Shown piece after piece: positions 1 through 10,859 of a stretch of 64,000 bases of DNA. Below the pieces are notes generated by a model that worked only from the letters and a program-made list of their open reading frames with translations, was not told the origin of the DNA and made no database searches. Source of the stretch: Terebella lapidaria (taxonomy: Eukaryota > Annelida > Polychaeta > Terebellida > Terebellidae); NCBI GenBank assembly GCA_949152475.1, contig OX424563.1:17581001-17645000 (forward strand), given 5' to 3'. Made by a program: the position numbers and the translations under genes. Positions within the stretch are counted from its first letter, which is position 1, and each line of letters begins with the position of its first letter.

Positions 1-860
1 AGAACCATTTGGTTCAGTGTTCATGGCGCTAATTCGTGTAAACTTGGGAAAACTTATGGAGCGCCTAAGAGAAAACTCAAGTCTCATTTTTTGCTATCTG
101 TCATCCAAAAACTCTTGTCTATTGTGAGTTTTTCATTTTTGCCGCACATTCTACTTAACAATCAAACAACAGTATTGCTTGTTAATACACAAATATACAC
201 AAGGACATGCAGGTTTGGGTATTTCCAACTGTGATTGAAGTCAATGTCATTAAACTGTATGCCAGTTTCATCTGTATGACATTTGTGTACGTGTAGACGT
301 AGAATCAATACCCAGTATTAAGTATTCCGAGCGAACAAAACAGGGTCCGTTATCCAATCTCATAGTCCGGGCACAGAAAGTCATATGGGCCACTGGGAGG
401 TGAAATCAGGTGTTCCGGAAAGAGTGAGCAATTCCTGCCCCACTAGTGGCACCCGTCATGAATTCCCCACAATTAACATGAAAATAGATCCAGTTGCATG
501 GCAGTCATGGATTTTGTGTATTTATCAATAAGATCATGATGACGTCCATAGAATTCCTTAAAGGCCGCTATAAGTCTTGGTAAAACACATCCTTGTCGCA
601 ACAGTTTAGAGACTAGCTGGTATTCGTCCTGAGGTAAGGAACATGAATCATTCATATATATGTGGGTTCCTTTCATTCTATAAATGTTTTTATTAGTTCG
701 CCGTTGTCAACTCACACTTGTTTCCAGGCCGATATACATTCGTAGGCCTGATCCTGGCTAGTTTGAACCCCACTCTACCGTTTAATGTTGTTCTCGGTTT
801 GCATTCTGAGCCTCGCTTCATGTTTCGGGTACTTTACAATTTGTATCATCATGATCATGA
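1..860. other. unassigned non-coding stretch
   Basis: I see no convincing exon, RNA gene or repeat end here. Open frames are short and lack codon-like structure or splice context. Confidence 0.5.
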
Positions 861-867
861 GTTTTGC

Positions 868-996
868 GGGCCCATGTAGCGCAGCTTACTATTTCTTCTA
901 AGTTCAATGAAGATTGAAAATGTGCCAGACGGATTAAATATGGTATACATTCAGTGGGTGAGTAGTATTAACAGAGTAAGGTGCTCTACTTGGGCC
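868..996. mobile_element. decayed copy of MITE family A
   Basis: The stretch begins GGGCCCATGTAGCGCAGC and ends CTCTACTTGGGCC. Its interior (CAGACGGATTAAAT, then a GAGTAGTATTAA-type motif) matches the better preserved copies at 11764-11884, 32862-32986 and 34970-35095. The terminal repeats are more diverged than in those copies, so this is the oldest of the four. Confidence 0.6.
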
Positions 997-1069
997 GTTT
1001 TGCGACTCTTTCTGGTCTGTAAGCTTCCTCAATCTTTCCGCAGTTACAGGAATGAGGCGAAGTCACTGA

Positions 1070-1127
1070 CTAGCACCAACTCAAATATACCATAGCTCAC
1101 CAATGTGCTCATACCGCACCTTGAACG
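1070..1127 (+). repeat. 58-bp dispersed repeat, also at 63127
   Basis: About 58 bp starting CTAGCACCAACTC recurs at 63127-63184 in the same orientation with a handful of substitutions. The flanks do not obviously match. It is probably a fragment of an unrecognised interspersed repeat. Confidence 0.6.
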
Positions 1128-1129
1128 AA

Positions 1130-2590
1130 ATGAAGCGACGCACGATATAATGGGATCATCATGCACTAACTACAGCAGGTCCATGCAATTTGAGGAAAAG
1201 TTATCTAGGCCTACCATATATAAGGTAATATGTCTGTTCTTTTGACACGTAAAAAATAATTTCGATGTCCCAAATGATTAAATAAGGATCAACACATTTT
1301 GCCTCGGTACATTGTACTTGGTTATGATATCCTTGAAGAAGACGGCCAAAAAAATACAACAATGCATCTTTTTTTCGTCTCTGATTTCAACATTTAATTT
1401 CCGTCTCTGTTTTACACTCATTTACATAAAACAAATCAAAAGGAGAACCAAGGAAGTTTATCAGAGTAGTGTATAAATTTGAGTTGCAACTATTTGTTTT
1501 TTGATGTCACAGAAGGTTCATGACATAGAAGAATTCATGGTCATCACTGAAATCACTATATATGACTTTCCATTTGAAAGTGGCAATATTTAGACTCCAC
1601 TATATTTTGCTGCAAATGACTTGCCACCAAAGACCTGGACTGGAAGTGGGACTTACCTATCGCGTTCTTCTGTTTTGGTTGCAACATGCTCGCGAGTCGA
1701 TAGAATATAGTGTGTGCATTTATTAATCATGTTAATGTCGCACTGTGCGGGGAAATAGATCGATTCATCATCTTGGTGATTCAACGACATCTTACTGAGT
1801 TGATATATCGATCTATTTAACACTAGTATAATGATATCAACGAATAACTTGGGCTATTTTGGGATATCGGATTGAAAATAGCAAATCCATCCAAAACCAC
1901 ACTATGTCAGGCAAAGAGTTGTAAAACTTGTATGTTTTCGTTGTTTACTGCTGTACCGTACCAATTCTCGAAATCTTGTGAGCAACAGTGGATTCAAACC
2001 TATTGACATTTAGAACAACTTTTAATGACATCAATGGTATTCCTGTTAGGTACACACGTTTCACCATACTTTTATATGTCTCATTTTGACATAATTTAGT
2101 TCTAGAAGTATAACGTTCAATAATATTCATAAAAGGTACATGTATAGGTAAATATTGTACAGAACATGAACCTACATTGGTATTGTCTGCAGAATGTAGT
2201 GCACGAGAATGTAGTGCATATTGCGAGTTTGCGACACGCTATTAATATGTATTTATGTTCAATAATATGTGCCCATTGTCCTCCTGGCTAGGTCATGGGG
2301 GGAGGGGTGGCTTCGGATTTCTCGGGTTATTGCAATCGATTTTTGAGATGTCAGAGCATCAAAGTCAGCCTATGTTGCCATCCTCACACCCTGCAACGAA
2401 AAATGAATATGGGGACTACTTTGCCAAACATAAAGACACATATTTCATACTGTGAGACCAACATCAGCTTTGCTTTGACCCATGATATATCCACATGTAT
2501 ACACGTTTCTTTTAAATATTGTTTGGTGTACAATTGGATGAATGGAACGTTCCAAATAAATAACTTAATTGCTGTCCAGATCCTACATAC
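1130..2590. other. unassigned non-coding stretch
   Basis: AT-rich sequence with no supported gene. A short imperfect inverted repeat (AATAGATCGAT near 1754 against ATCGATCTATTT near 1808) is the only structure I noted. Confidence 0.45.
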
Positions 2591-2598
2591 GTGAAGCC

Positions 2599-2831
2599 GT
2601 TGAACCAAAGAGTGTAACATCAATAAGAGGCCTCACTCCAACAAAAATGCGTGATTGAGCAAGTCTAAGTTGAAAAACTCAGGGTGACTTCAATGCCAGG
2701 GGACCGCTCCTTCACCGGCGAATTCCTATTGTTTGCCACTCCTCCGCCGGCGAAGTTTCTATTGTGTGTGCTGGTTAAATAGGGCTATATAGAGAGTGGG
2801 GCCTCTTATTGATATTACACTCTGGTTGAAC
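2599..2831. mobile_element. MITE with ~38-bp terminal inverted repeats (family B)
   Basis: The left end GTTGAACCAAAGAGTGTAAC and the right end ATTACACTCTGGTTGAAC are reverse complements with few mismatches, and the inverted match continues through AATAAGAGGCCTCACT / AGTGGGGCCTCTTATT. The element is 233 bp with no coding capacity. I cannot resolve a target-site duplication, so the superfamily is not assigned. Confidence 0.75.
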
Positions 2832-2929
2832 TTTATTCATTACTTAATTCACTAAATATGCATCATGATCGGTCGTGTTGAAACCAGCTCTCCTTCTGTG
2901 CCCAAACTGCTGTATGTCAAAGAAATATA

Positions 2930-3070
2930 GACCTCAAGTCGAGATTGAGAATTACAAATTCAATATCTCGACTTTGTTATTCGAGATCACAACTGTGTAA
3001 AGCGAGATTTCGACCTTGTAATCCAAGATCACGACTTCGTAACTCGAGGTCTTGACTCAAGGTGATAATC
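2930..3070. repeat. CGAGAT-rich micro-palindromic repeat
   Basis: Motifs of the type CGAGATTNNGACTTNGTAA recur irregularly in both orientations (TCTCGACTT, CGAGATCACAAC, CGAGATTTCGACC, ACTCGAGGTC). A similar-looking motif block lies at 45170-45430 in the PAN gene intron. Confidence 0.5.
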
Positions 3071-3077
3071 ATTTTTA

Positions 3078-3196
3078 TCTCAATTTTTTTTGCGAACATG
3101 AGGTCTTAACATTCCTCATTGTAATTTTACATTCTGGTTTGGCACTAAAATGGCGTTCTTGAACCCAAAGTGCCGTAAAATTTCATTCATTCATGA
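3078..3196 (+). mobile_element. old 3' end of the Nimb/I-like LINE family
   Basis: This carries the family's 3' terminal signature (GTTTGGCACTAAAATGG, then TTGAACCCAAAGTGCCG) followed by an ATTC repeat tail. It is more diverged than the copies at 5441, 7405, 21092 and 47153, and strongly 5'-truncated. Confidence 0.75.
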
Positions 3197-3248
3197 TTTT
3201 CAGACCTCGTTGAATGACAGAACCACATGATCCCAAACATTGGATGAC

Positions 3249-3267
3249 AAGGGGGGGGGGGGGGGGT
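3249..3267 (+). repeat. poly-G tract
   Basis: An uninterrupted run of about 18 G follows ACAAG. It is a simple repeat and its length is likely to vary or be misassembled. Confidence 0.9.
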
Positions 3268-3903
3268 CTAAAAATGGAATTATGGATTCTATGTCCTAAG
3301 ATCGTATGTTTTAAGGTTCGGGAATAATGACAATTATAAGGACAATTTTCTTGACACATTTTTTAATACCTTCACCATTTAGCTTTTACCGTTCAACATG
3401 GTTCAATAGAAATTTTTAATTCTAGAACATACGGAACTAGCCTATGCTTAGACCACATTGTGTTGACACTAGCTTATGTTTAGATTATATGTGTTGGCTG
3501 GCTATGAGGTATTATGGATACTTGTAAGATATATATTAAAGATGGGGATTTAGTCACTGAAAACGTCATTTCGATACATCCATAGTATACATGGTATATA
3601 TACTGTACTATTTCCATGAGATTAACAGTATTTTCATTGTCATCATCACAATCTTACATAATACATTTCCGCTGTCTGGATGACCATATGAGCCACAGGA
3701 CCGCTTCAACAAGTGATGATGTTCATTTATAGGCCTACACTGATTTTTGTTTGAGCCACAAAAGTAACATGATGAGTTACAGAAAAATATCATTGCATTT
3801 TCTTTGGTGGCAGACAGCAATTTTATTTCTAATTTCAGTCAGAAAAGCTCGTTGTTTACCCACGCTAAATTCGGAAAAAAATATTCAGCCGTGAACGTAG
3901 CGT

Positions 3904-4102
3904 CAGAGTACCTAATCACCGACCCCCTCCCTAATCGTCGACCCCTGCAAACGGCTTGAATAAACTAAAATGTGAAATGTGCTGAAATGTGTATTAGAAG
4001 TACTTTCAATGTTGTTTTTGTCAGATATCTGTTTTGCACAGCTGTTTGGCAGTGTTTGCAGGGGTCGATGATGAGGGACATGGTCGATGATTAGGTACCC
4101 TG
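3904..4102. mobile_element. MITE with ~48-bp terminal inverted repeats (family C)
   Basis: CAGAGTACCTAATCACCGAC at the left end pairs with GTCGATGATTAGGTACCCTG at the right end, and the inner parts (GTCGACCCCTGCAAAC / GTTTGCAGGGGTCGA) also pair. The element is about 199 bp. The CAG...CTG ends are hAT-like, but no convincing 8-bp target duplication is visible, so the class is tentative. Confidence 0.75.
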
Positions 4103-4109
4103 ACGATAT

Positions 4110-4480
4110 ATCTATGAGAAACTAAAGTACTGTCGTATTTCGAACTAGAAATTTCAGCTTAGGCACACATATTGATCGCAATTCGGGGATCGTACGACCC
4201 GCAAATCAAACATATGCGCAATGTTATGAGATATGAAACTTCGCACAAAACTGCTGTTTCATTTCAAGGTTAGGCGACGTATTTTAAATGACACCAGGGT
4301 GAAAATAACCCCGTGTAAACAGGGTAAATCGGAGTAGGTCTATAAAGACGCATGGCTCCAGATTGATTGCATAATCTATATCACTTTCACTCTGGATGCA
4401 GCAAGCGTGCTGTGCCAACAACATTAACTCCGAAATCGAACACAAGGCCACCGGGCGAATTGACTATGAAATATTGTACA
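4110..4480. other. unassigned stretch
   Basis: No gene or repeat end is recognised between MITE C and the dispersed repeat at 4486. Confidence 0.4.
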
Positions 4481-4485
4481 AATGT

Positions 4486-4692
4486 AAGTATCAATCTATT
4501 ACCACCAATACAATAAGATTTTGATGATGCCAATAACAAACGTAAAATACAACATTTTGCAATAAAAACAAAGCCCGACCAGATAGTTTATCCAATAACA
4601 CACTGGCGTCATCAGGGGCAGACAGTGTGTTAAATGTAGTTGTTTCTACTGTACACCTGATGGAATTAGTATACAACTGCCCAACAACCTAT
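4486..4692 (-). repeat. dispersed repeat family D, full-looking copy
   Basis: About 205 bp running from GTAAGTATCAATCTATTACC to CAACTGCCCAACAACCT. A near-identical inverted copy occupies 18548-18753. Partial or diverged copies lie at 10679, 26455, 30487, 32486 and 59668. It contains a conserved ACACTGGCGTCATCAGGGG core. It has no coding capacity and is either a SINE or a MITE: I see neither a clear tRNA-like promoter nor inverted ends. Confidence 0.75.
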
Positions 4693-4699
4693 GAAATAA

Positions 4700-5440
4700 A
4701 TACAAATATTGGCTACGTTTATTAACGCGAAGAAATCGACAGTCATATGATGTTTATCTGCTAATTGTTTACAAATATTGATGACACCAGCGTTCCATTC
4801 TGTTTATGTAGTCAAAACAATCTCCATTTTCTGAATAACTTTCCCAACTTAGGAAGGTGAATGCTAGTGGCACGTCTTTGTTTTTAGGGGCATGGTATGT
4901 GCTGTTCGAGGTTAATACTGTTCAGTCGCTTGCTGCGTTAATACATGTATAATTTGTGTATTATTGAATGATGTACTTGTTTGAACTCGCCTTGATTGAT
5001 CTAACTCTACATTACCATTCCAACATACACTTAGTCCAAAATGTTCCACTGGACAACAAGTTTACTGGTCGAGTTTGCCGTTTCTAGTTTATGGTTGTTG
5101 GATTGAAACGAGGGCAAATAATAATATTTATTTGCTTTTGAATGTCTTGTTTTCCCAACCGGACATGGTTGACAATAGTGATATTTTGGTAGGCATATTA
5201 ATGCAATATTTCCCGATCGAGAGAAGCGATTTTTTTGGTTCCTCGGCAGCATTTTGTGTTGAGAAATATGCGTTGTTTCAACGACGAAACTCAAACAAAG
5301 AAATACAGCTACATGTAACTGCGGGACACGATATAAAGGCAAGGGCACAACCATCATTGCCATTGTCATCACACATCTGAATGTACTATACACACCCCCT
5401 TCTTCGCCCCCCCCCCCCCGCACCACCAAACACACACGTT
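4700..5440. other. unassigned stretch with poly-C tract
   Basis: No gene is supported. A C-run of about 14 lies near 5407. The neighbouring open frames mix simple sequence and show no family resemblance. Confidence 0.4.
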
Positions 5441-6030
5441 TTCCAGGATGCCACATTCTGACTTCAAGCTGCTCATCCACACGTACTTGTACGCAGAGTG
5501 GCAGCCATTCTGGGATGAGCAGGTTGATGACAAGTTACACAAAGTTAAACCAATTGTTGTATCCCAACAAACGAAATGTCCAGGCGTGATCAACTGGTCA
5601 TGTCACGGGCTCGTATAGGGCATACATACCTTGCTCAGGGTTACCTGCGCCGTGGGGAGGAGGCCCCTGTGTGTGTGCCCTGTCGAGAGTGGCTGACGGT
5701 TGAGCATGTCCTGGTACATTGTCGAGATATTGCTGACACTCGTAGCATGTTTGACGAGTGTCAGTCAATATATGAGGTGTTCAATGATTTTATTATCTAT
5801 AAAATCCTCAATGTCCTTCGGGGGATATTTTTAGACATACAACTCTAGTCAACTCGTTTGAGTCTAGATCTAGTCATCAATACTTTTGCCATTAATCATG
5901 TAAGCTTTTACTGTTCACTAGAAAATTTTATTCGTAGAACTTGCGGTCTTATCATTCTCGATACTACTTTTATATCCTCGTTGGCACTGAAATGGCTCAT
6001 TGAGCCCAAAGTGCCGTTAAATTGTATTTC
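5441..6030 (+). mobile_element. 5'-truncated Nimb/I-like LINE, C-terminal ORF plus 3' UTR
   Basis: This begins inside the LINE ORF at the segment PHSDFKLLIHTYLYAEWQ, which aligns with the longer copy at 47153-48857. A small deletion near 5555 shifts the frame. The second part then reads MSRRDQLVMSRARIGHTYLA and the C-terminal cysteine-histidine segment (CVPCREW...EHVLVHC) typical of the tail domain of I/Jockey-group LINE proteins. It ends with the family 3' signature near 6005-6020 and a TTTCTTCTT tail. Confidence 0.85.
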
Positions 6031-6034
6031 TTCT

Positions 6035-6700
6035 TGATTTCGTCCAAAAGTCTCTCTTATCACACAGCTACGTTTGGCACTGAAATGGCCTTCTTGAGCC
6101 CAAAGTGCCGATAAACTTTCTTCCTTCTTCGTCTTTTCTTCTTCTCTGTTCTTCTTCTTCTCTAGCTTTGTCACTTTCTTTTAGGTATTCCAGGAAACTG
6201 CCATCACTTTCAACACGGCGACGCTTTCTCCTGGGTCCTGCAATATTGACTGGTGTCGTGCAAGTATTGGCATCATTTGATGGTTCGCATTTGATGTACC
6301 AGCTGCTGAGTTGCCTCCATGTTGTCTTCGACAAATGATTGGTCAATCATATCTGGACGGTGAACTGTCACGTTGTTGGCATTTGCTGTAACAGCAAACT
6401 GAACATCTGGACGATCCCCAGTTAGGGAAGACATATCCTCCATGAACGCAAACTTGGAGCGACCTTTGCCCGTCGACTGATTGTTGTTGTCCACAGCTGT
6501 TTTATAGGCATCGATTAGCGACTGCTATTTCCGTGGATCTTGTTTCGATGTGAACAAGATTCGGAATTCTGCGTTGAGCTGGGTCGCAATTTGCATAAAG
6601 AGAGCTTTCTGCTGACCCGACCCAGTTTCTGGTCGTGTCCAGCTGTCGTGTTGTGGATACTCGTGTTGTCAACCATCCTGTACGTCTGCTTCTGACACAG
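6035..6700 (-). pseudogene. decayed MADF/SANT-like DNA-binding protein gene
   Basis: Read on the minus strand from about 6690, one frame gives SWTRPET, then KALFMQIATQLNAEF, DPRK-stop-QSLIDAYKTA, GKGRSKFAFMEDM and GDRPDV, followed in a shifted frame by GPRRKRRRVESDGSFLEYL and a Glu/Lys-rich coiled coil. This order (WT..ET, W/F..IA..LN, KW..L...YK, F..MD.L.G.RP, basic patch, coiled coil) is that of Myb/SANT-like or MADF proteins, either free-standing or the ORF1 partner of Harbinger transposons. An in-frame stop replaces the conserved Trp, part of helix 1-2 is missing, and LINE 3' tails interrupt the coiled coil at 6074-6125. A minus-strand acceptor-like site lies at about 6701. The exon-like piece at 7625-7745 could be an upstream exon. 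Confidence 0.6.
6074..6125 (+). mobile_element. very short Nimb/I-like LINE 3' tail
   Basis: Only about 50 bp of the LINE 3' end is present (GTTTGGCACTGAAATGGCC, then TTGAGCCCAAAGTGCCG), running into a TTCTTC tract. It sits inside the Glu-rich coiled-coil coding part of the decayed minus-strand gene. Confidence 0.85.
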
Positions 6701-6729
6701 AGGCAACCTTGGTGGGTACATGGAAATAT

Positions 6730-7400
6730 ATCAATGGGGATTATGCATATCCGTAGTTAAAATAAACTATACGCAATATATTTCATGAATATATATTATT
6801 CATAACAACTGACGGTGAATGTCTCAATATTTGTGAAATACTGTATGGCCATGCAGATGCAGCTATAGAATTACTAGTAATATTTACCCCGTGCTGTAAA
6901 GCTCATGTTATCTACAGATATTTCATCATATTTGTATTTTCTGTTCAAATTGTTATTGAATGTCAATAAAAAAACATGGAACACTGAATGAAGGATCTGG
7001 GAAAAAGATATCATGAACCAAAAATAACCAAAGTTATTTTCTCAGAAGGTGAAAAAAGTTAGGGTAGGTGCCTTTGACACAGGGTCGGTAGGGATACTCT
7101 GTACACAACCTTTTTTATTTTTGTTTGGCCTAAAAAGAAGAAAGATCTTAATTATTTTAGATAGAATTCTGAAACTTGGTGAAAAATTGGGGCTGGTCAC
7201 TGAATTAGGACATTCAAAATTTCAAGTTGATCAGATGATCAAGATTACGGCCAAAATTTGTGTTCGATTTTTAAACGAAAGAGACTTCACGTATGACTGC
7301 CCATATCCCACGAGGCCGTATGGATTACAGACAGCTATTTAGATTTATTTCTATATTCCGTGAACAAAATACTAATAATATCCTACCTATTGCACTTCGA
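6730..7400. repeat. mostly unassigned; 7020-7340 resembles other interspersed repeat sequence
   Basis: The piece ACATTCAAAATTTCAAGTTGAT near 7210 is close to sequence near 9435 (CACAAAATTTCAAGTTGATTCGA) and near 17798. This suggests 7020-7340 is a decayed part of the same satellite-bearing repeat family (family F). No gene is supported. Confidence 0.4.
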
Positions 7401-7404
7401 CTCT

Positions 7405-7625
7405 GATCTGAAGTTCCTTTTCTAAATCTAGTCAATTCCTTTGAATCTAGATCTAGTCATCAATTCTTCACCACTAACCTTGTAAGCTTTTACTGTTTAC
7501 TACAAATTTCTAATTGTAGAACTCGCGGTTTTATCATTCTTGATACTACTTTTATATCTTTGTTTGGCACTGAAATGGCCTTCTTGAGCCCAAAGTGCCG
7601 TTAAGCTTTATTTCTTCTTCTTCTT
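7405..7625 (+). mobile_element. Nimb/I-like LINE 3' UTR fragment
   Basis: The 3' UTR matches the copy at 48660-48850 (CTAGATCTAGTCATCAATTC, AACTCGCGGTTTTATCATTC, TTTGGCACTGAAATGGCC) and ends in a TTC repeat. It lies immediately 3' (minus-strand sense) of the exon-like segment 7628-7745. Confidence 0.85.
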
Positions 7626-7627
7626 CT

Positions 7628-7745
7628 TCCTTTTCCAGAAAGGAGTCTTCAGGGTCGTCCAGACTTGCGTAGAGTGGCGCTGTCCACGGGACGTCCAGCT
7701 GTTCATCTGCGTACACCGTCCCGTCATCTTTCATGAAAACTGCAA
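7628..7745 (-). pseudogene. possible minus-strand coding exon cut by a LINE tail
   Basis: On the minus strand a good acceptor (ATGTTTGCAG) is followed by an open, codon-like stretch: FMKDDGTVYADEQLDVPW, TAPLYASLDDPEDSFLEK. The open frame then enters a run of Glu codons that is really the antisense of the LINE (TTC)n tail. The protein piece is acidic and I do not recognise it. It may be the upstream exon of the MADF/SANT-like remnant at 6035-6700, or an unrelated exon. Confidence 0.4.
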
Positions 7746-7799
7746 ACATAATTTTTGTTGACATCACTACAGATGCTATTACCATGATTACGTTACACA

Positions 7800-8165
7800 A
7801 TTGCTATTCATATGTTTATGCAAAATACAACATTATGCAATATACAACATTTTGCTGTCATACGTTTCTTTTTCATTTTTTTCACACCTGCATTGGCCAC
7901 ATGCGTATTGAAATATTTTGAACCTATGCAAGTCCTCGTGAAATTCTGAATTGGTTATCGAGTGCAGTGTTTGATAGCACATAACTAACACAGGATCCAT
8001 GTAACGCCATTTAATTCGAAAACATTTTCCGAATTATTGTCCAAATGATAAGCTTCTACAGCCTTTATTGCCAATACATTTATTCAGTTGTCGTCTGTAT
8101 TTCAGAACTTTTCTCCATACAGTGCTGTTACTCATGATGCTTGGTATGGAATATCTAGAACAAAC
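7800..8165. other. unassigned stretch
   Basis: No gene or repeat end is recognised. Confidence 0.4.
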
Positions 8166-8168
8166 CTA

Positions 8169-8683
8169 CAGTGGCTGATAAGTGACACTGCGAAAAAATA
8201 CTTATTTATTTTTCGGAGTAATCTTGAGCTGTTCATAGTTGACATAATTTCCGCGTAAATAATGTTATTTACATGTAAATAATGTTATTTACAAGTAAAT
8301 AATGTTATTTACGCGTAAGCAACGCTTTTCCGCGTAAATAATTTTTTTTTACACAGAAAAAAACGTTAACGCGGAAATAACGTTATTTACCCCATCGACC
8401 AAGGGAAAGATAAATGCGAGTGCAGGCAGTATTTGGTTAGTATATCACACACGGCAGAAGTAAATAATGTTTTCTCCGCGTAAATAACGTTATTTCCACG
8501 TAAATAACGTTATTTCTACGTAACAAACTTCATTTACGTGGAAAAAAACGTTACTTACGCGTAAATAACTTTATTTACGCGGAAATAACATTATTTACAC
8601 GTAGATTATGTTGATTATGTATCAGTCAGGATCACTTCGAGAAATAAATAACTTTTTTTCACAATGTCACTTATCAGCCACTG
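8169..8683. mobile_element. MITE family E copy 1 with internal palindrome array
   Basis: The terminal inverted repeats start CAGTGGCTGATAAGTGACA and end TGTCACTTATCAGCCACTG, each flanked by TA (8167-8168 and 8684-8685), as expected for Tc1/mariner-type insertion. The 515-bp interior is largely an array of short palindromic units such as TTTACGCGTAAATAA and AATGTTATTTACATGTAAAT, in two blocks (about 8255-8395 and 8460-8610) separated by about 65 bp of other sequence. A second element with the same ends lies at 21607-22800. No coding capacity. Confidence 0.85.
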
Positions 8684-8715
8684 TACAAACCACATAAACA
8701 CAATTTTATTAACGT

Positions 8716-8790
8716 TTAAAGCTGGCCTAGCCGTATATAAGGGGACCCCCATGCCCCACCCCCCTTATATACGGCTAGGTCAGCTTTAAT
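8716..8790. repeat. 73-bp perfect-type hairpin
   Basis: TAAAGCTGGCCTAGCCGTAT on the left pairs with ATACGGCTAGGTCAGCTTTA on the right, with a short G/C-rich loop. It could be a minimal foldback element. No target duplication was resolved. Confidence 0.75.
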
Positions 8791-8834
8791 GTCCGATCGC
8801 AAGGTAAGATGAAAATTACCCGGATGGCTACGAT

Positions 8835-10306
8835 AGGTTACCGGACACTTTCGATTATAAGAATTGCAGCCATTTGCAGGTATGGCCTTGAGACTCAAGG
8901 TCATCTTGGTCAATTTCAAAATCACCGAAAGAAGCACCATATATGCCTTCCTACGTGCTCATGATACAAACACTCAGGCTCAAGCATTTCATCTGCAGAG
9001 GCCAATTCAAACATTCTAGATCAGACATGACCTTGAGATTTAGCTTTCAATGTCATGTCAAGTCAAGTTCATGGTCCAAACGATGCACCATAATATAATA
9101 ACCCTGAGCTGTTTGTACAAGCGATTTTTGGTTCAATGTCATATTAAGATTCAAAATATTTTTACTAGGGGCAAAAGTTTTTTCTCATTTTTGACCTGCA
9201 AAGTCTCAAAATGGATAGTGAAGAAATTTCGGACAACATTTTTTTTTTGCCCAACCTGTTGAAAAATCAAAATGGCCGCCACATACAGCCCAACAATTCA
9301 AGAGCAACAAAACTTATACACATCACAAAGGTACATAAGAGGAGTTTAATGCATCAATTAAAAAGAAAAGTTACTGAAACTCGGTTAAAATTCTGAAACT
9401 CGGTTAAAAATTACGGCATGATACCCAATTAAGACACACAAAATTTCAAGTTGATTCGATTATCCAAAACAAAGTTATCGCCAAAAAGCGTGTTTCACTG
9501 CCAGATGAATTTAACTTTATGCTTTATCAGATGGATAAATCAAGCATTTGGCAGTACTAGTAGCCGCTTTTCTTTTGTTTTGTGCGCCACTCAGAGTTAC
9601 TTCTGACTTGACCTATTTCACGCTCGATTGGCTAGAACATACACGAGTAAGCTGAAATCGCACTGCATCATGGGATGGATACAAAGCACCGAGAATGGCG
9701 GTAATGTAAACAAACTCAAAATATCGTCACCAGAAATTCGCAACGAAATCAATTAGAAGGGGGCGTCTGATTGGGCATACAAATGCCGATATATAGCTGT
9801 TAAGTTTTCTTCGTTCGATCAGAAAGATATGCAAAAATCCACAACTTGCTGCCAATATCACTTTAACAGTGTCTCCAAAAATATAGCATATAATCATGAT
9901 GCGAACTTGCATACTATCTATAATGCTTTCGCTACAGAATTGCCAATTTACAAATTTTAAGACCACTCAAGGTCATCTCGAGTCAAGTTTGAGGTCGCCA
10001 TTAAAAGTGCCGTATGACCTCACTCCTACATGTTCGTATTTACAAGATGAGCGCTATCTACAACCATTTTGTCTGCAGTGACCAATTGACGCATTTCAAA
10101 AAAATATCCTTTTTGACCTTTCAAGGTCATCGGAGGTCAAATCCAATCCAAGATCACCACACAATCTGAAAGTGCGATTATCTAAGCTCTATCTTCATGT
10201 CAAGTCAAGAACGTTTTTAACGTCATTTTGAATTTTGACGGCTAGGAAACCCCTCATATGACAACACGAAAAAAACTCAGGTCATCAGACCAAAAGTCGG
10301 TAACCC
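8835..10306. mobile_element. satellite-bearing repeat family F, decayed copy
   Basis: The left boundary AGGTTACCGGAC and the right boundary GTCGGTAACCC form an inverted pair that is also seen at 17081/17905. The interior holds degenerate 'AAGGTCAT' satellite sequence (8880-9060 and 9960-10190) and a conserved block CAACAAAACTTATACACATC (9308), present also near 17625 and 44579. It has no protein coding. The termini are inferred from recurrence; superfamily unknown. Confidence 0.5.
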
Positions 10307-10319
10307 AAAAATAAATTGC

Positions 10320-10675
10320 AATAAATCACACGGAGCGCATATTCAATTCAGTGGGAATGTTTCTCTATGATAATCAATGATAATGATGAGTTTATCGGCA
10401 CAGGTAGCACAAAACGATACGGATACATATAGATCTAAAAAAAAAGAACATGTGTATAAATAGATCTAATAAACAGGTTCCCCTATCAAGCCTTCTTCTA
10501 ATGCCGCCATTGAAGTGGTGAACATTGATCCGCTAAAAACTCTCCCGGTTCCCATATGTGAACATGGGAAAGTCACAATTTGTTACGTCGTTGGAACGCA
10601 AATTTCAACTTGTGACGTGGGAAACACCATATTCACAAGTCGGTTTGAAGGCAGCATCAATATCTTGGGCATTTT
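10320..10675. other. unassigned stretch
   Basis: No feature is recognised between family F and the D repeat. Confidence 0.4.
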
Positions 10676-10678
10676 GTC

Positions 10679-10850
10679 AGGTGTACAGTTATAGATGCAA
10701 CAAATTTCACACACTTTATACCCCTGATGACGCCAATGTGTCTTCGGATAATACTTAGTTGGACTTTGTTTCTATCCCAAAGTATAGTAATAATTTAGGT
10801 TTGCTTTGCCGTCATCGAAATCTGGTTATACTGGCGGTAACAGGTTGATT
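10679..10850 (+). repeat. dispersed repeat D, diverged copy
   Basis: Shares the GTGTACAG start, the CCTGATGACGCCAATGTGTCTT core and a GGTAACAGGTTGATTCTGAT end with the copy at 18548-18753, with many substitutions. Confidence 0.65.
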
Positions 10851-10859
10851 CTGATTCCA

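Noticed and set aside
4486-4692. Repeat D as a tRNA-derived SINE
   Set aside because: I could not identify A and B box promoter motifs or a tail; kept as an unclassified dispersed repeat.
5031-5593. Minus-strand open frames of up to 149 residues near 5.0-5.6 kb
   Set aside because: They run through poly-C/G simple sequence and antisense of the LINE fragment, with no motif or splice support.
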